Assembly: GCF_025340265.1 (NCBI RefSeq)
Contig: NZ_CP022707.1
Coordinates: forward strand, 2,790,501-2,854,500
Length of the DNA stretch: 64,000 nt
From: Novosphingobium sp. 9
GTDB lineage: Bacteria; Pseudomonadota; Alphaproteobacteria; Sphingomonadales; Sphingomonadaceae
Reading direction: 5' to 3'
Shown: positions 18,731 to 26,778 of the stretch, piece by piece
How the letters are laid out: each line of letters begins with the position of its first letter
Numbering within the stretch: the stretch's first letter is position 1
Program-made: the position numbers and the translations under genes
The notes under the pieces: model-generated
What the model was told of the DNA's origin: nothing
The model's database searches: none
What the model saw: the letters and a program-made list of their open reading frames with translations, nothing else

Positions 18731-19384
18731 ATGCCTGCCAAGACTGCGATTGCCGCCATTGTCCTGACCATCGGCACCGCCCTGGGCACTGTCGCCGGCG
18801 CGGCGACTCCCGGCGGCAATTTCCCCGCGCCACCTCCCGAACCCGCTGCTTCGGGCAAGCAGGTCGCGGTGTTCGCAGGCGGCTGCTTCTGGGGGATCGA
18901 GGGCGTGTTCCAGCACGTTCGCGGCGTGCGCGACGTGACGGCAGGCTATGCAGGCGGCACCCGCCAGACCGCGAACTACAGCGCCGTCTCCACCGAACGC
19001 ACCGGCCATGCAGAGGCGGTGCGCGTCGTCTACGATCCCTCGAAAGTCAGCTACGGCACCTTGCTGCGCGTGTTCTTCCAGGTGGCGCACGATCCGACCG
19101 AGCGCGGCGGCCAGTTCCCCGACCGAGGGCCGTCCTACCGCTCCGCCGTGTTCCCGCAGAGCCCGCAGCAGGCCGCGCTGGCCAAGGCCTATATCGCCCG
19201 GATCGACGCCGCGCATGTCTTCCCGCAGCCGCTGACCACGACGATCGAGACCGCCGCGTTCTACCCGGCGGAGACATGGCATCAGGACTATCTCCAGCGC
19301 CACCCGACCGACAGCTACATCCGCCGCTACGACCTGCCCAAGATCGCGCGCCTGCGGCAGACGCTGCCCCAGCTCTATCGATAA
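18731..19384 (+). CDS. msrA: Peptide-methionine (S)-S-oxide reductase MsrA, exported
   Basis: A 217-residue MsrA that reduces the S-epimer of methionine sulfoxide in oxidised proteins. The active-site block is AVFAGGCFWGIEGVFQH with nucleophilic C52, followed by the family block VSTERTGHAEAVRVVYDP. A hydrophobic N-terminus (residues about 5-25, ending in an Ala-x-Ala-type region) suggests export to the periplasm, unlike the usual cytoplasmic MsrA. No resolving Cys is visible in the C-terminal tail, so recycling may need a separate partner. It follows the LacI-type gene by 75 bases and is probably an independent unit. Confidence 0.93.
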   Translation: MPAKTAIAAIVLTIGTALGTVAGAATPGGNFPAPPPEPAASGKQVAVFAGGCFWGIEGVFQHVRGVRDVTAGYAGGTRQTANYSAVSTERTGHAEAVRVVYDPSKVSYGTLLRVFFQVAHDPTERGGQFPDRGPSYRSAVFPQSPQQAALAKAYIARIDAAHVFPQPLTTTIETAAFYPAETWHQDYLQRHPTDSYIRRYDLPKIARLRQTLPQLYR

Positions 19385-19401
19385 CGACGGAAGGGCGCGC
19401 C

Positions 19402-20577
19402 TTAGATCGCCTCGCCTGCGGCTCGACCGCTGGCCCATGCCCACTGGAAGTTGTAGCCGCCCAGCCAGCCGGTGACGTCCACCGCCTCGCCGATGGCGTA
19501 GAGCCCCTGTACCTTGCGCGCCTCCATCGTCTTGGACGAGAGGCCTGCGGTGTCGATCCCGCCTGCGGTGACTTCGGCCTTGGCATAGCCTTCCGAACCA
19601 TCGGGCACGAAGGGCCAGCGCGCCAGCTTCTCCTCGGCGGCGCGCAGGGCCTTGTCGGTGAGGGCCGCCATCTCGCCCTCGATCCCCAGCCGCCCGCACA
19701 GCGCTTCGGCCAGACGGTCAGGCAGGCCCTCGCCCAGCACCTTGCGGAACCCTGCGCGCGGGCGTTCGCGCTTGGCCTCGATCAGCCAGCCGGGCGCGCG
19801 GTCGGGCAGGAAACGGGTGTGCAGCGTGTCGCCGCGCTGCCAGTAGCTGGAGATCTGGAGGATCGCCGGACCGGACAGGCCGCGATGCGTGAACAGCGCC
19901 GCCTCGCGGAACCTCGCCTTGTTGCAGACGATCTCGACCTCGGTGGCGACACCCGAAAGGTCGCGGAACAGCGCCTCGTCGCCGGGCAGCGTCAGCGGCA
20001 CCAGCGCCGGGCGCGGCTGCACCACTTTCAGGCCGAACTGCCGCGCGAGGTCATAGGCCACGCCGCTCGCACCCATCTTCGGGATCGACGGCCCGCCGGT
20101 GGCGATCACCAGCGCGGGCGCCGCAAACACCTCTGCGCCGAAAGTCACGCGATAAAGGCCATCCCCGTGCTCGACGCCGCCCAGCGCCTCGCCGCAGCGC
20201 ACGTCGACATGGCCTTTCGCGCACTCCTCCAGCAGCATGTCGACGATTTGGCGGGCCGAGCCGTCGCAGAACAGCTGGCCCAGCGTCTTTTCATGCCAGG
20301 CGATCCCGTAAGCCTCCACCAGCACCAGGAAATCGCGCGGAGAAAAGCGCCCCAGCGCCGACTTGGCGAAGTGCGGATTAGCCGAAAGGTAGCGATCGGG
20401 CGCGGTGTGGATATTGGTGAAGTTGCAGCGCCCGCCGCCCGAGATCAGGATCTTCTTGCCCACCCGCTCGGCATGGTCGAGCAGCAGCACGCGCTTGCCG
20501 CACTGCCCCGCCGTTGCCGCGCAGAACAGCCCGGCGGCGCCGGCGCCCAGCACTATCGCATCGTAGGGCTGGCTCAT
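19402..20577 (-). CDS. FAD-dependent oxidoreductase, HI0933/YhiN family
   Basis: A 391-residue flavoprotein of the HI0933-like family. The dinucleotide-binding motif DAIVLGAGAAGLFCAATAG is at the N-terminus, followed by the strongly conserved GKKILISGGGRCNFTN. The C-terminal GYNFQWAWASGRAAGEAI completes the FAD site. The biochemical role of this family is not established. The start overlaps the stop of the upstream COG2509 flavoprotein by four bases, so the two are co-translated, which hints at a shared redox task. It is convergent with msrA, with only 17 bases between the stops. Confidence 0.9.
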   Translation of the reverse strand: MSQPYDAIVLGAGAAGLFCAATAGQCGKRVLLLDHAERVGKKILISGGGRCNFTNIHTAPDRYLSANPHFAKSALGRFSPRDFLVLVEAYGIAWHEKTLGQLFCDGSARQIVDMLLEECAKGHVDVRCGEALGGVEHGDGLYRVTFGAEVFAAPALVIATGGPSIPKMGASGVAYDLARQFGLKVVQPRPALVPLTLPGDEALFRDLSGVATEVEIVCNKARFREAALFTHRGLSGPAILQISSYWQRGDTLHTRFLPDRAPGWLIEAKRERPRAGFRKVLGEGLPDRLAEALCGRLGIEGEMAALTDKALRAAEEKLARWPFVPDGSEGYAKAEVTAGGIDTAGLSSKTMEARKVQGLYAIGEAVDVTGWLGGYNFQWAWASGRAAGEAI

Positions 20578-22226
20578 GCCTCTGCGTCCGCCGTCTCGCC
20601 CAGCAGGTCGCCCAACAGATCAAGCGCCAGCGCCTCGGCGACGCGGATGCCGTCCACGGCGGCGGAGAGAATGCCGCCCGCATAGCCCGCGCCCTCGCCC
20701 GCAGGGTAGAGCCCGCGCGTATTGAGGCTCTGCAGGTCCTTGCCGCGCGTGAAGCGCACCGGCGAGGACGTGCGCGTCTCGACGCCGGTCATCACCACGT
20801 CGGGATGATCGTAGCCGGGCACCTTGCGGCCGAACACCGGGATCGCCTCGCGCAGCGCCTCGACCACGAAGGGCGGCAGCACCTGAGCCAGATCGGTGGG
20901 CTTCACGCCGGGCTTGTAGCTCGGCTCGACCACGCCGAACTGCGTCGAGGGCCGGTCCTTGAGGAAATCGCCCAGCGTCTGTCCCGGCGCGTCGTAGTTC
21001 GATCCGCCTGCCGCATAGGCCACTTCTTCCAGCTGGCGTTGCAGCTTGAGCCCTTCGAGCGGGCCGCCCGGAAAATCGCGCTCGGGCGTGACGTCGACGA
21101 CGAGGCCGGAGTTGGCGTTGAACTCGGCGCGCGAATACTGGCTCATGCCGTTGGTGACGACACGGCCTTCCTCGCTGGTCGCGGCGACCACGCGCCCGCC
21201 GGGGCACATGCAGAACGAATAGACGGTACGGCCGTTCTTCGCCTGATGCGAGATCGCATAGGCCGCCGCGCCCAGGATCGGGTTGCCCGCGCACTCACCG
21301 TAGCGCGCCTTGTCGATCCAGCTCTGCGGATGCTCGATCCGCACGCCGATGGCGAACGGCTTGGCCTCGGCATAGACGCCGCGCTCGTGGAGAATTTCGA
21401 AGGTATCGCGCGCCGAGTGGCCGATCGCCATGATGACGTGGCGCGCTTCCAGCCGCTCGCCGTTCGAGAGGTGCAGCGCGGCGAGACGACGCTCGCCCAC
21501 CTCATCCGTCTCGATCTCGAAATCGTCGACACGGGTGCCGAAACGGTATTCGCCACCCAGTTGCTCGATCGTTTCGCGCATCGACATCACCATGGTAACG
21601 AGGCGGAAGGTGCCGATATGCGGATGCGCTTCGTAGAGGATATCATCCGGCGCGCCCGCCTTGACGAACTCGGTCAGCACCTTGCGCCCGAGATGGCGCG
21701 AATCCTTGATGCGCGAATAGAGCTTGCCGTCCGAGAACGTGCCCGCGCCGCCCTCGCCATATTGCACGTTGCTTTCGGGATCGAGCACCGAGCGGCGCCA
21801 CAGCCCCCAGGTGTCCTTGGTCCGCTCGCGCACCGCCTTGCCGCGCTCGACGATGATCGGACGCAAGCCCATCTGCGCCAGAATCAGCGCGGCCAGCAGC
21901 CCGCACGGCCCCGCGCCGATCACCACCGGACGCGGGCCGTCCCAGCCCTCGGGCGCGCGGACGGGGAACCTGTAGGAGGTATCCGGCGTCGGGCGCACAT
22001 GCTGGTCGCCCTCGTGGCGTGCGAGCACCGCCGCCTCGTCCGCCAGATGCAGGTCGAGCGTGTAGACCAGCTTGATCGCGCTCTTGCGGCGCGCATCGTT
22101 GCCGCGCCGGGCGACGATCACGCGCAACAGTTCCTCAGGCGCAATGCCGAGGCGCTCGCAGATGGCGCGGTCGAGGTCTTCGCCCGAATGATCGAGCGGC
22201 AGCATGAGATCGGAAAGTCGCAGCAT
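20574..22226 (-). CDS. FAD-dependent dehydrogenase, COG2509 family
   Basis: A 550-residue flavoprotein of the uncharacterised COG2509 family. An N-terminal region of about 90 residues starts MLRLSDLMLPLDHSGEDLD. It precedes the FAD-binding motif PVVIGAGPCGLLAALILAQM and the family blocks EGGAGTFSDGKLYSRIKD and YPAGEGAGYAGGILSAAVDG. The start at 22226 matches family N-termini; an in-frame ATG at 22316 adds 30 atypical residues. It overlaps the downstream HI0933-like gene by four bases. Function is unknown. The pair is divergent from a MarR-type regulator 277 bases away, which may control it. Confidence 0.88.
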   Translation of the reverse strand: MLRLSDLMLPLDHSGEDLDRAICERLGIAPEELLRVIVARRGNDARRKSAIKLVYTLDLHLADEAAVLARHEGDQHVRPTPDTSYRFPVRAPEGWDGPRPVVIGAGPCGLLAALILAQMGLRPIIVERGKAVRERTKDTWGLWRRSVLDPESNVQYGEGGAGTFSDGKLYSRIKDSRHLGRKVLTEFVKAGAPDDILYEAHPHIGTFRLVTMVMSMRETIEQLGGEYRFGTRVDDFEIETDEVGERRLAALHLSNGERLEARHVIMAIGHSARDTFEILHERGVYAEAKPFAIGVRIEHPQSWIDKARYGECAGNPILGAAAYAISHQAKNGRTVYSFCMCPGGRVVAATSEEGRVVTNGMSQYSRAEFNANSGLVVDVTPERDFPGGPLEGLKLQRQLEEVAYAAGGSNYDAPGQTLGDFLKDRPSTQFGVVEPSYKPGVKPTDLAQVLPPFVVEALREAIPVFGRKVPGYDHPDVVMTGVETRTSSPVRFTRGKDLQSLNTRGLYPAGEGAGYAGGILSAAVDGIRVAEALALDLLGDLLGETADAEA

Positions 22227-22503
22227 GGCCGCGCCCTTATACAGGATTGCGCCTTTATGCCATCCATCGCCCGGATTGCCGGAAATAAGCCTGAGCTTCG
22301 CGATTGTTGCTGTCATGTTTCTCAGTCATGCGCAGTTCAGGTTGGTTTCCACTGCGATAACTGTACCAGATAGTACGACTCGACACCCTGACACATTTTT
22401 TCCTTGGCGAAGGCCGGTATTTCGTTGCAGAAGGAACCATCTTAGGGCCTTGGCGCTTGGTTCGGTGGGGGCACTGGAACCAAGGCCAACAGGAGGGAAA
22501 CAC

Positions 22504-22965
22504 TTGGATAATCGAGTACTGGGGGATCCGGTCACGCCGGAGTTCGAGCTTGCGAATTACCCGTTCTATCGTCTCATCAGGTTGGCCAGCCGGTACAACA
22601 GCCTGATCGAGCAACGACTTCGCACGATCGACCTCGACATCCCAAGCTGGCGCGTGCTGATGATCCTGGGCGAGAAATCGCCTCGGGGCGTGCGCGAGAT
22701 CGCGCAGAAGGCCGTCATTCCGCTCTCGACGATGACGCGAATCGTCCAGCGCATGGAGATGGCGGGTCTCGTCTCGCTGGCCGCCGCCAGCTATGACGCC
22801 CGCGTCACCGAAGTGACCATCACCGAAGACGGCGCCGCCCGTCTGGTCAAGGCGCGCGAGCTGTCCTCGCCGGTCTACAACCAGGCGATCCGCGGCTTCA
22901 CCAAGACCGACTTCGACCGTTTCCTGTCGCTGATCGGGCGCATGCACGGCAATCTGGGCGAGTAA
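22504..22965 (+). CDS. MarR-family transcriptional regulator (TTG start)
   Basis: A 153-residue winged-helix regulator. The DNA-binding part reads WRVLMILGEKSPRGVREIAQ then VIPLSTMTRIVQRMEMAGLV, with a wing containing SYDARVTEVTITEDG, all MarR hallmarks. TTG at 22504 was chosen as the start because 'aggaggga' lies eight bases upstream and it gives the normal family length; no ATG fits as well. It is divergent from the two flavoprotein genes. The 277-base gap contains a GTAC-6-GTAC repeat at 22363-22376 that could be an operator, a weak inference. A strong hairpin terminator follows at 22985-23020. Confidence 0.88.
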   Translation: MDNRVLGDPVTPEFELANYPFYRLIRLASRYNSLIEQRLRTIDLDIPSWRVLMILGEKSPRGVREIAQKAVIPLSTMTRIVQRMEMAGLVSLAAASYDARVTEVTITEDGAARLVKARELSSPVYNQAIRGFTKTDFDRFLSLIGRMHGNLGE

Positions 22966-22984
22966 TCGCCGCTCGCCGCTCGCG

Positions 22985-23020
22985 AAAGGCCGACGCCGCG
23001 CACGTCGCACGTCGGCCTTT
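22985..23020 (+). terminator. Rho-independent-type terminator after the MarR gene
   Basis: Perfect 11-bp inverted repeat (arm aaaggccgacg, 14-base loop) whose right arm ends in TTT, 19 bases after the MarR stop at 22965. It works symmetrically, but only the MarR gene reads into it. Confidence 0.7.
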
Positions 23021-23154
23021 ACCGGCCTTCCGTCGAAATAGGCTCGCCGTTCCTTCCTGTTTTGCTTGTGCAGCCGCCGGGGCGATCCTAGATTCGCTCT
23101 CGCAATTGCACATGCCACTTTGGGTATGGGCGCTGGGACTTGGGACGACACGAT

Positions 23155-24372
23155 ATGGCCGACACTTCCGCTACACAGGCACCGGAAGCCGAACTGACGC
23201 TGACCCCGCCCGATCCGGTGCCGGTGATCCGCGCGGAAAAGGCGGCAGGCCTCGTCCCCGTCTCCGACGATCAGAAGTCCAAGCTGCAAACACGCGTCGA
23301 TGATTTTGTCGATGATCTGATCGCGCAGGACGCCACCTCGCCCGAATTCGGCCGCCGGGTGGACCAGATCACCAACATGGGCCGCAAGGAAATCGCCGAG
23401 GCGGCAGGCCAGTCGAACCGCTTCCTCGACCGCCCGGTGCGCGCGATGGACAAGGACAACGGCGTCGGCGCCGACCTTGCCGAACTGCGCCGCACGGTGG
23501 AGGACCTCGATCCCTCGACCAAGGGCAACCTCACCGCGCCGCGCAAGCTCTTCGGCGTGATCCCGATGGGCAACAAGCTGCGCAACTACTTCGACAGCTA
23601 CAAGAGCTCGCAAAGCCATATCAGCGCGATCCTCGCTCGTCTTCAGGGCGGCAAGGACGAACTGCTGATGGACAATGCCGCCATCGACGTCGAGCGGCAG
23701 AACCTGTGGGCCGCCATGGGCAAGCTCGAGCAGATGATCTACATGTCCAAGACACTGGACGAGACGCTGGAGAGCAAGGCCAACGACCTCGATCACACCG
23801 ACCCGGCCAAGGCCAAGGCGGTGCGCGAGAGCGCGCTGTTCTATGTCCGCCAGCGCACGCAGGACCTGCTGACGCAAATGGCGGTGACGGTGCAGGGCTA
23901 TCTCGCGCTCGATCTGGTGAAGAAGAACAACGTCGAGCTGATCAAGGGTGTCGACCGCGCCTCCACCACCACGGTCGGCGCGCTGCGCACTGCCGTGACC
24001 GTGGCACAGGCGCTGACCAACCAGCGGCTCGTGCTCGACCAGATCACCGCGCTGAACACCACCACCGCCAAGATCATCGATGCGACCGGCCAGATGCTCA
24101 AGGACAACACCGCGCGCATCCACGAGCAGGCCGCCGCCGCGACGATCCCGCTCGAAACGCTGAGCCGCGCGTTCCAGAACATCTACGACACGATGGATTC
24201 GATCGACACCTTCAAGCTGCAGGCGCTCGATTCGATGAAGCAGACGGTGACGGCGCTGGAAGGCGAAGTCGGCAAGTCGCGCGCCTATATCGCCCGCGCG
24301 CAGGGCGCCTCCGACGCTGCCGCCAGCGGGGACAGCAAGGCCGCGCGCGCCATGCTGGAGGCGCTGGACTGA
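23155..24372 (+). CDS. telA: TelA-family toxic anion resistance protein
   Basis: A 405-residue largely alpha-helical, coiled-coil-rich protein of the TelA/YaaN family, linked to tellurite and cell-envelope stress resistance in several bacteria; its mechanism is unknown. It has no membrane segment. The blocks IPMGNKLRNYFDSYKSSQSH and VEALQTLTNQRL-like repeats around LRTAVTVAQALTNQRLVLDQ are typical of the family core. ATG 23155 (MADTSATQAPE) was preferred over 23140. Five bases separate it from the next gene, an XpaC-like membrane protein, so the two are co-transcribed. The same pairing is known in Bacillus subtilis (xpaC-yaaN). Confidence 0.87.
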   Translation: MADTSATQAPEAELTLTPPDPVPVIRAEKAAGLVPVSDDQKSKLQTRVDDFVDDLIAQDATSPEFGRRVDQITNMGRKEIAEAAGQSNRFLDRPVRAMDKDNGVGADLAELRRTVEDLDPSTKGNLTAPRKLFGVIPMGNKLRNYFDSYKSSQSHISAILARLQGGKDELLMDNAAIDVERQNLWAAMGKLEQMIYMSKTLDETLESKANDLDHTDPAKAKAVRESALFYVRQRTQDLLTQMAVTVQGYLALDLVKKNNVELIKGVDRASTTTVGALRTAVTVAQALTNQRLVLDQITALNTTTAKIIDATGQMLKDNTARIHEQAAAATIPLETLSRAFQNIYDTMDSIDTFKLQALDSMKQTVTALEGEVGKSRAYIARAQGASDAAASGDSKAARAMLEALD

Positions 24373-24377
24373 GCGCG

Positions 24378-25114
24378 ATGGCAGCGGGACGCGATATCAC
24401 CGTGAAGAAGGAGATCGTGCGCGCCGCCCGTCGCCAGCGGGCGATGCGGCTGGAGCAGGCGCGCCGCGCGCGCTGGGCGCACCGCATGCGGCGGCTGCGC
24501 CGGGCGTTCCTCGCCGCCGCCGCCATCGTGATGGCGACGTTCGTCGCCGCGCTGGTGATGGGCGGGCTGCCATTCACCACCACGCTGCTGGCGATCCTGC
24601 TGGCAATGGTCGCCTTCGCGGTGCTTGCCTTCTATCCGCCCAGCCCTCGCCCGCGTGCCGACCAGCTGGGTTCTGCCGAACTTGCCGAACTCGCCGCCAG
24701 CACCGAGCTGTGGCTGGAGAGCCGTCGCCGCGCCCTGCCCGCCCCTGCGCTCGACGCGGTGGACATGATCGGCGTGCGGCTGGAACAGCTGCAACCGCAG
24801 TTGCAGACGCTCGATGCAAACGGCCCGCCGCGCGCGAGGTGCGCAAGCTGCTATCCGAGCATCTGCCCGCGCTGGTCGACAGCTATACCCGCATTCCCGC
24901 CTCGCTGCGCGGCAAGGCGCATGCGGGAAGCACCCCCGATGCGCAGCTGGTCGAGGGCCTCGGCACCATCGCCGACGAGATCGAGGCGATGAGCCTGGAC
25001 CTGTCGCAGGGCGATCTCGATGCGCTGGCCACGCGCGGACGGTTCCTTGAGACGAAGTATGTCGAGGCGCGCCTGACCGGCCCGGCTTCGACACCGGGAA
25101 TCGGCGATGCTTGA
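24378..25114 (+). pseudogene. XpaC-like membrane protein, frameshifted as read
   Basis: Probable partner of TelA. The frame from ATG 24378 (MAAGRDITVKKEIV) gives a very basic N-terminus, then two adjacent hydrophobic helices (residues about 40-85), then a helical region. It breaks near CCC 24824-24826; one extra base restores reading into REVRKLLSEHLPALVDSY... to the stop at 25114, for about 245 residues. Two N-terminal TM helices followed by a helical 'LLxxxLPxLVxxY' domain match the XpaC (5-bromo-4-chloroindolyl phosphate hydrolysis) family, though I assign this with moderate confidence. The stop overlaps the start of the next gene by eight bases. Confidence 0.6.
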
Positions 25115-25766
25115 ACTGCTCGGGCTCGCCCAGAGCCTGCCCTTCACCGCCGCGATCGGGCTGATGCTGATGCTGGCGCTGTTGCAGGTCGCCGGTGCGG
25201 CGGACCTTCTGGGGAGCCACATCGACGCGCATATCGACAGCCATCTCGACGCGCATGCCGGCAGCGATCACGGCATGCCGGTGGACGCCGGGCTGCTCTC
25301 GCTGATCGGGCTGGGCCGCGTGCCGTTCCTCGTCTGGCTGATGCTGCTGCTCACGCTGTTCGGACTGATCGGCCTTGGCGCGCAGGGGCTGCTGCTCTCG
25401 CTGACCGGCCAGCCGTTGACCGCGTGGATCGTCGGCCCGCTGACCGGGATCGCCGCGCTTCCCGCCACCGGCCTTGCCTCGCGCCCGCTCGCGCACCTGT
25501 TACCCAGCGACGAGACCAGCGCGATCCATGTCGGCAGCCTCGTGGGGCGCGAGGGCGAGATCGTCGTCGGCACCGCCAGCCCCGGCAACCCGGCGCGCGC
25601 CCGCGTGATCGACACCTACGGACAGGCGCACCATGTCATGCTGGAGCCCGACAGCGCAGACCAACGCTTCGTCACCGGCGAGAAAGTCCTGCTGGTCCGC
25701 CGCGAGGGCGAACTGTTCAAGGCCATCGCCCGCGGCGACCACTACCTGCCGCGACTGGACGGGTAA
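25107..25766 (+). CDS. yqiJ: YqiJ-family (DUF1449) inner-membrane protein with OB-fold
   Basis: A 219-residue membrane protein. The N-terminal half has three hydrophobic segments (about residues 8-30, 68-92, 105-120) separated by a His/Asp-rich loop (HIDAHIDSHLDAHAGSDH). The C-terminal half, from about residue 140 (VGSLVGREGEIVVGTASPG to the end), is a soluble NfeD/YqiJ-type OB-fold. YqiJ proteins accompany flotillin-like YqiK, and a flotillin gene does lie downstream at 26779. The start overlaps the XpaC-like gene by eight bases, so TelA, XpaC-like and YqiJ form one operon. A possible regulatory or metal-binding role for the His-rich loop is speculative. Confidence 0.82.
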   Translation: MLELLGLAQSLPFTAAIGLMLMLALLQVAGAADLLGSHIDAHIDSHLDAHAGSDHGMPVDAGLLSLIGLGRVPFLVWLMLLLTLFGLIGLGAQGLLLSLTGQPLTAWIVGPLTGIAALPATGLASRPLAHLLPSDETSAIHVGSLVGREGEIVVGTASPGNPARARVIDTYGQAHHVMLEPDSADQRFVTGEKVLLVRREGELFKAIARGDHYLPRLDG

Positions 25767-25778
25767 GAGTCCGTGTTT

Positions 25779-25912
25779 GCACATTCGCGAGACGCGAATG
25801 TGTGCGGCACCGGCCCTCGCCCCCACCCTGCCACCCAACGATAGTATTCTGCGGGTGGCAGGGTGGGGGCGAGGGCCGGTGCCGCTTCCGAGAATGCCGA
25901 TCAGGCATTCTC
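25779..25912. repeat. Three consecutive hairpins including a perfect 33-bp inverted repeat
   Basis: Three stem-loops stand head to tail between convergent genes. The first is at 25780-25802 (10-bp arm cacattcgcg, 3-base loop). The central one is a perfect 33-bp inverted repeat with arms 25804-25836 and 25853-25885 and a 16-base loop. The third is at 25890-25912 (9-bp arm gagaatgcc, 5-base loop). They start 13 bases after the yqiJ stop and end 6 bases before the YciI-type stop. They could act as a bidirectional terminator or be a mobile REP-like element. Confidence 0.85.
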
Positions 25913-25917
25913 AAACC

Positions 25918-26280
25918 TCAACCCACCGGGCGCCCGATTTCGTAGAACGGACGGATTTCGATCACGCTGGGCACCGGCATCGGATTGGGGCAGCGCTTCA
26001 CCCACGCCGTCGCCTCGTCGAGATCGGCGACGTTCCAGATCCAGAAGCCAGCGACGAGTTCCCCGGCGGGCGTAAACGGCCCGTCGATCACCTCGCGCGT
26101 CTCGCCATCGAAGGCGACGCGGCGGCCATACGAACTGGAGCGCAGGCCGCGCGCCATCACCAGCACGCCCGCCTTCTCCAGTTCGTCGTTGAACGCGCCC
26201 ATCGCCGCCATCATCGCGGGATCGAGCGGCGGATCGCCCTCGCTGAATTCGGTGGCCTTGACCACGACCATGACCTGCAT
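25918..26280 (-). CDS. YCII-related domain protein
   Basis: A 120-residue single-domain protein of the YCII/DGPF family, a ferredoxin-like fold often encoded near ECF sigma factors and of unknown function. Visible hallmarks are the N-terminal MQVMVVVKATEFSEG, the central VIDGPFTPAGELVAGFWIWN (the 'DGPF' block), and a C-terminal VIEIRPFYEI strand. It lies on the minus strand between the yqiJ-ending operon and the flotillin gene, splitting a pair that is usually adjacent. No ECF sigma gene is beside it. Family is certain; role is not known. Confidence 0.88.
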   Translation of the reverse strand: MQVMVVVKATEFSEGDPPLDPAMMAAMGAFNDELEKAGVLVMARGLRSSSYGRRVAFDGETREVIDGPFTPAGELVAGFWIWNVADLDEATAWVKRCPNPMPVPSVIEIRPFYEIGRPVG

Positions 26281-26778
26281 CGCGCGTTCTCCTCTCCTGC
26301 CTTCCCCCGCACCCTATCACATGCAATCGACTCGCAGATATCCGGTTTCGCTGGGAAGGTGCTTTCGATTCGTCTATGAACAGGTACAGACAAGATGAAG
26401 TCGAGAGCGGGGCATCGTGCCGACCGCCGCGTCTTGATCAGGAGTAACCCGACGATGTGCGCATGTCGCTGAAAAGCACGCGGCGCTGAACGTCACACTT
26501 GTACCGGATCTTTTGAAAAACTTTCGACTGAAGGTTTTTTTAATTCCGGCACATCTTCACGCCACCCGCATTTGCGGCCATCATCGCTGCGACAGCTTTC
26601 GCCTGTCGTCGTGATGGGACGCACTCGCCTGCGGTCGATCCCCACCATCATCGCGACGCGAAACCTGTCGCCCCCGCTTAGCCGTGCGCCCGTTCAACGG
26701 GCCTTGCACGGCTGAGCCGGGATGACCTTTCGTGCGGGGCACCCTGCCCCGCCGGCGTCCCTTGAAGGAGATTGATCC
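26281..26778. other. Gene-free spacer with a T-tailed hairpin and a flotillin leader hairpin
   Basis: A 498-base spacer between a minus-strand YCII gene and the plus-strand flotillin gene. On the plus strand a 9-bp hairpin (arm aaaaacttt, 26516-26539) ends in a seven-T run to 26541, like an intrinsic terminator without a gene before it. A second hairpin at 26680-26713 (arms agccgtgc and gcccgt, bulged) lies about 65 bases before the flotillin start and may belong to its 5' leader. No protein-coding gene was found. Confidence 0.5.

Noticed and set aside
22363..22376. GTAC-6-GTAC upstream of the MarR gene as an operator.
   Set aside because: Outer bases do not pair and the gap is long; may be chance in GC-balanced sequence.
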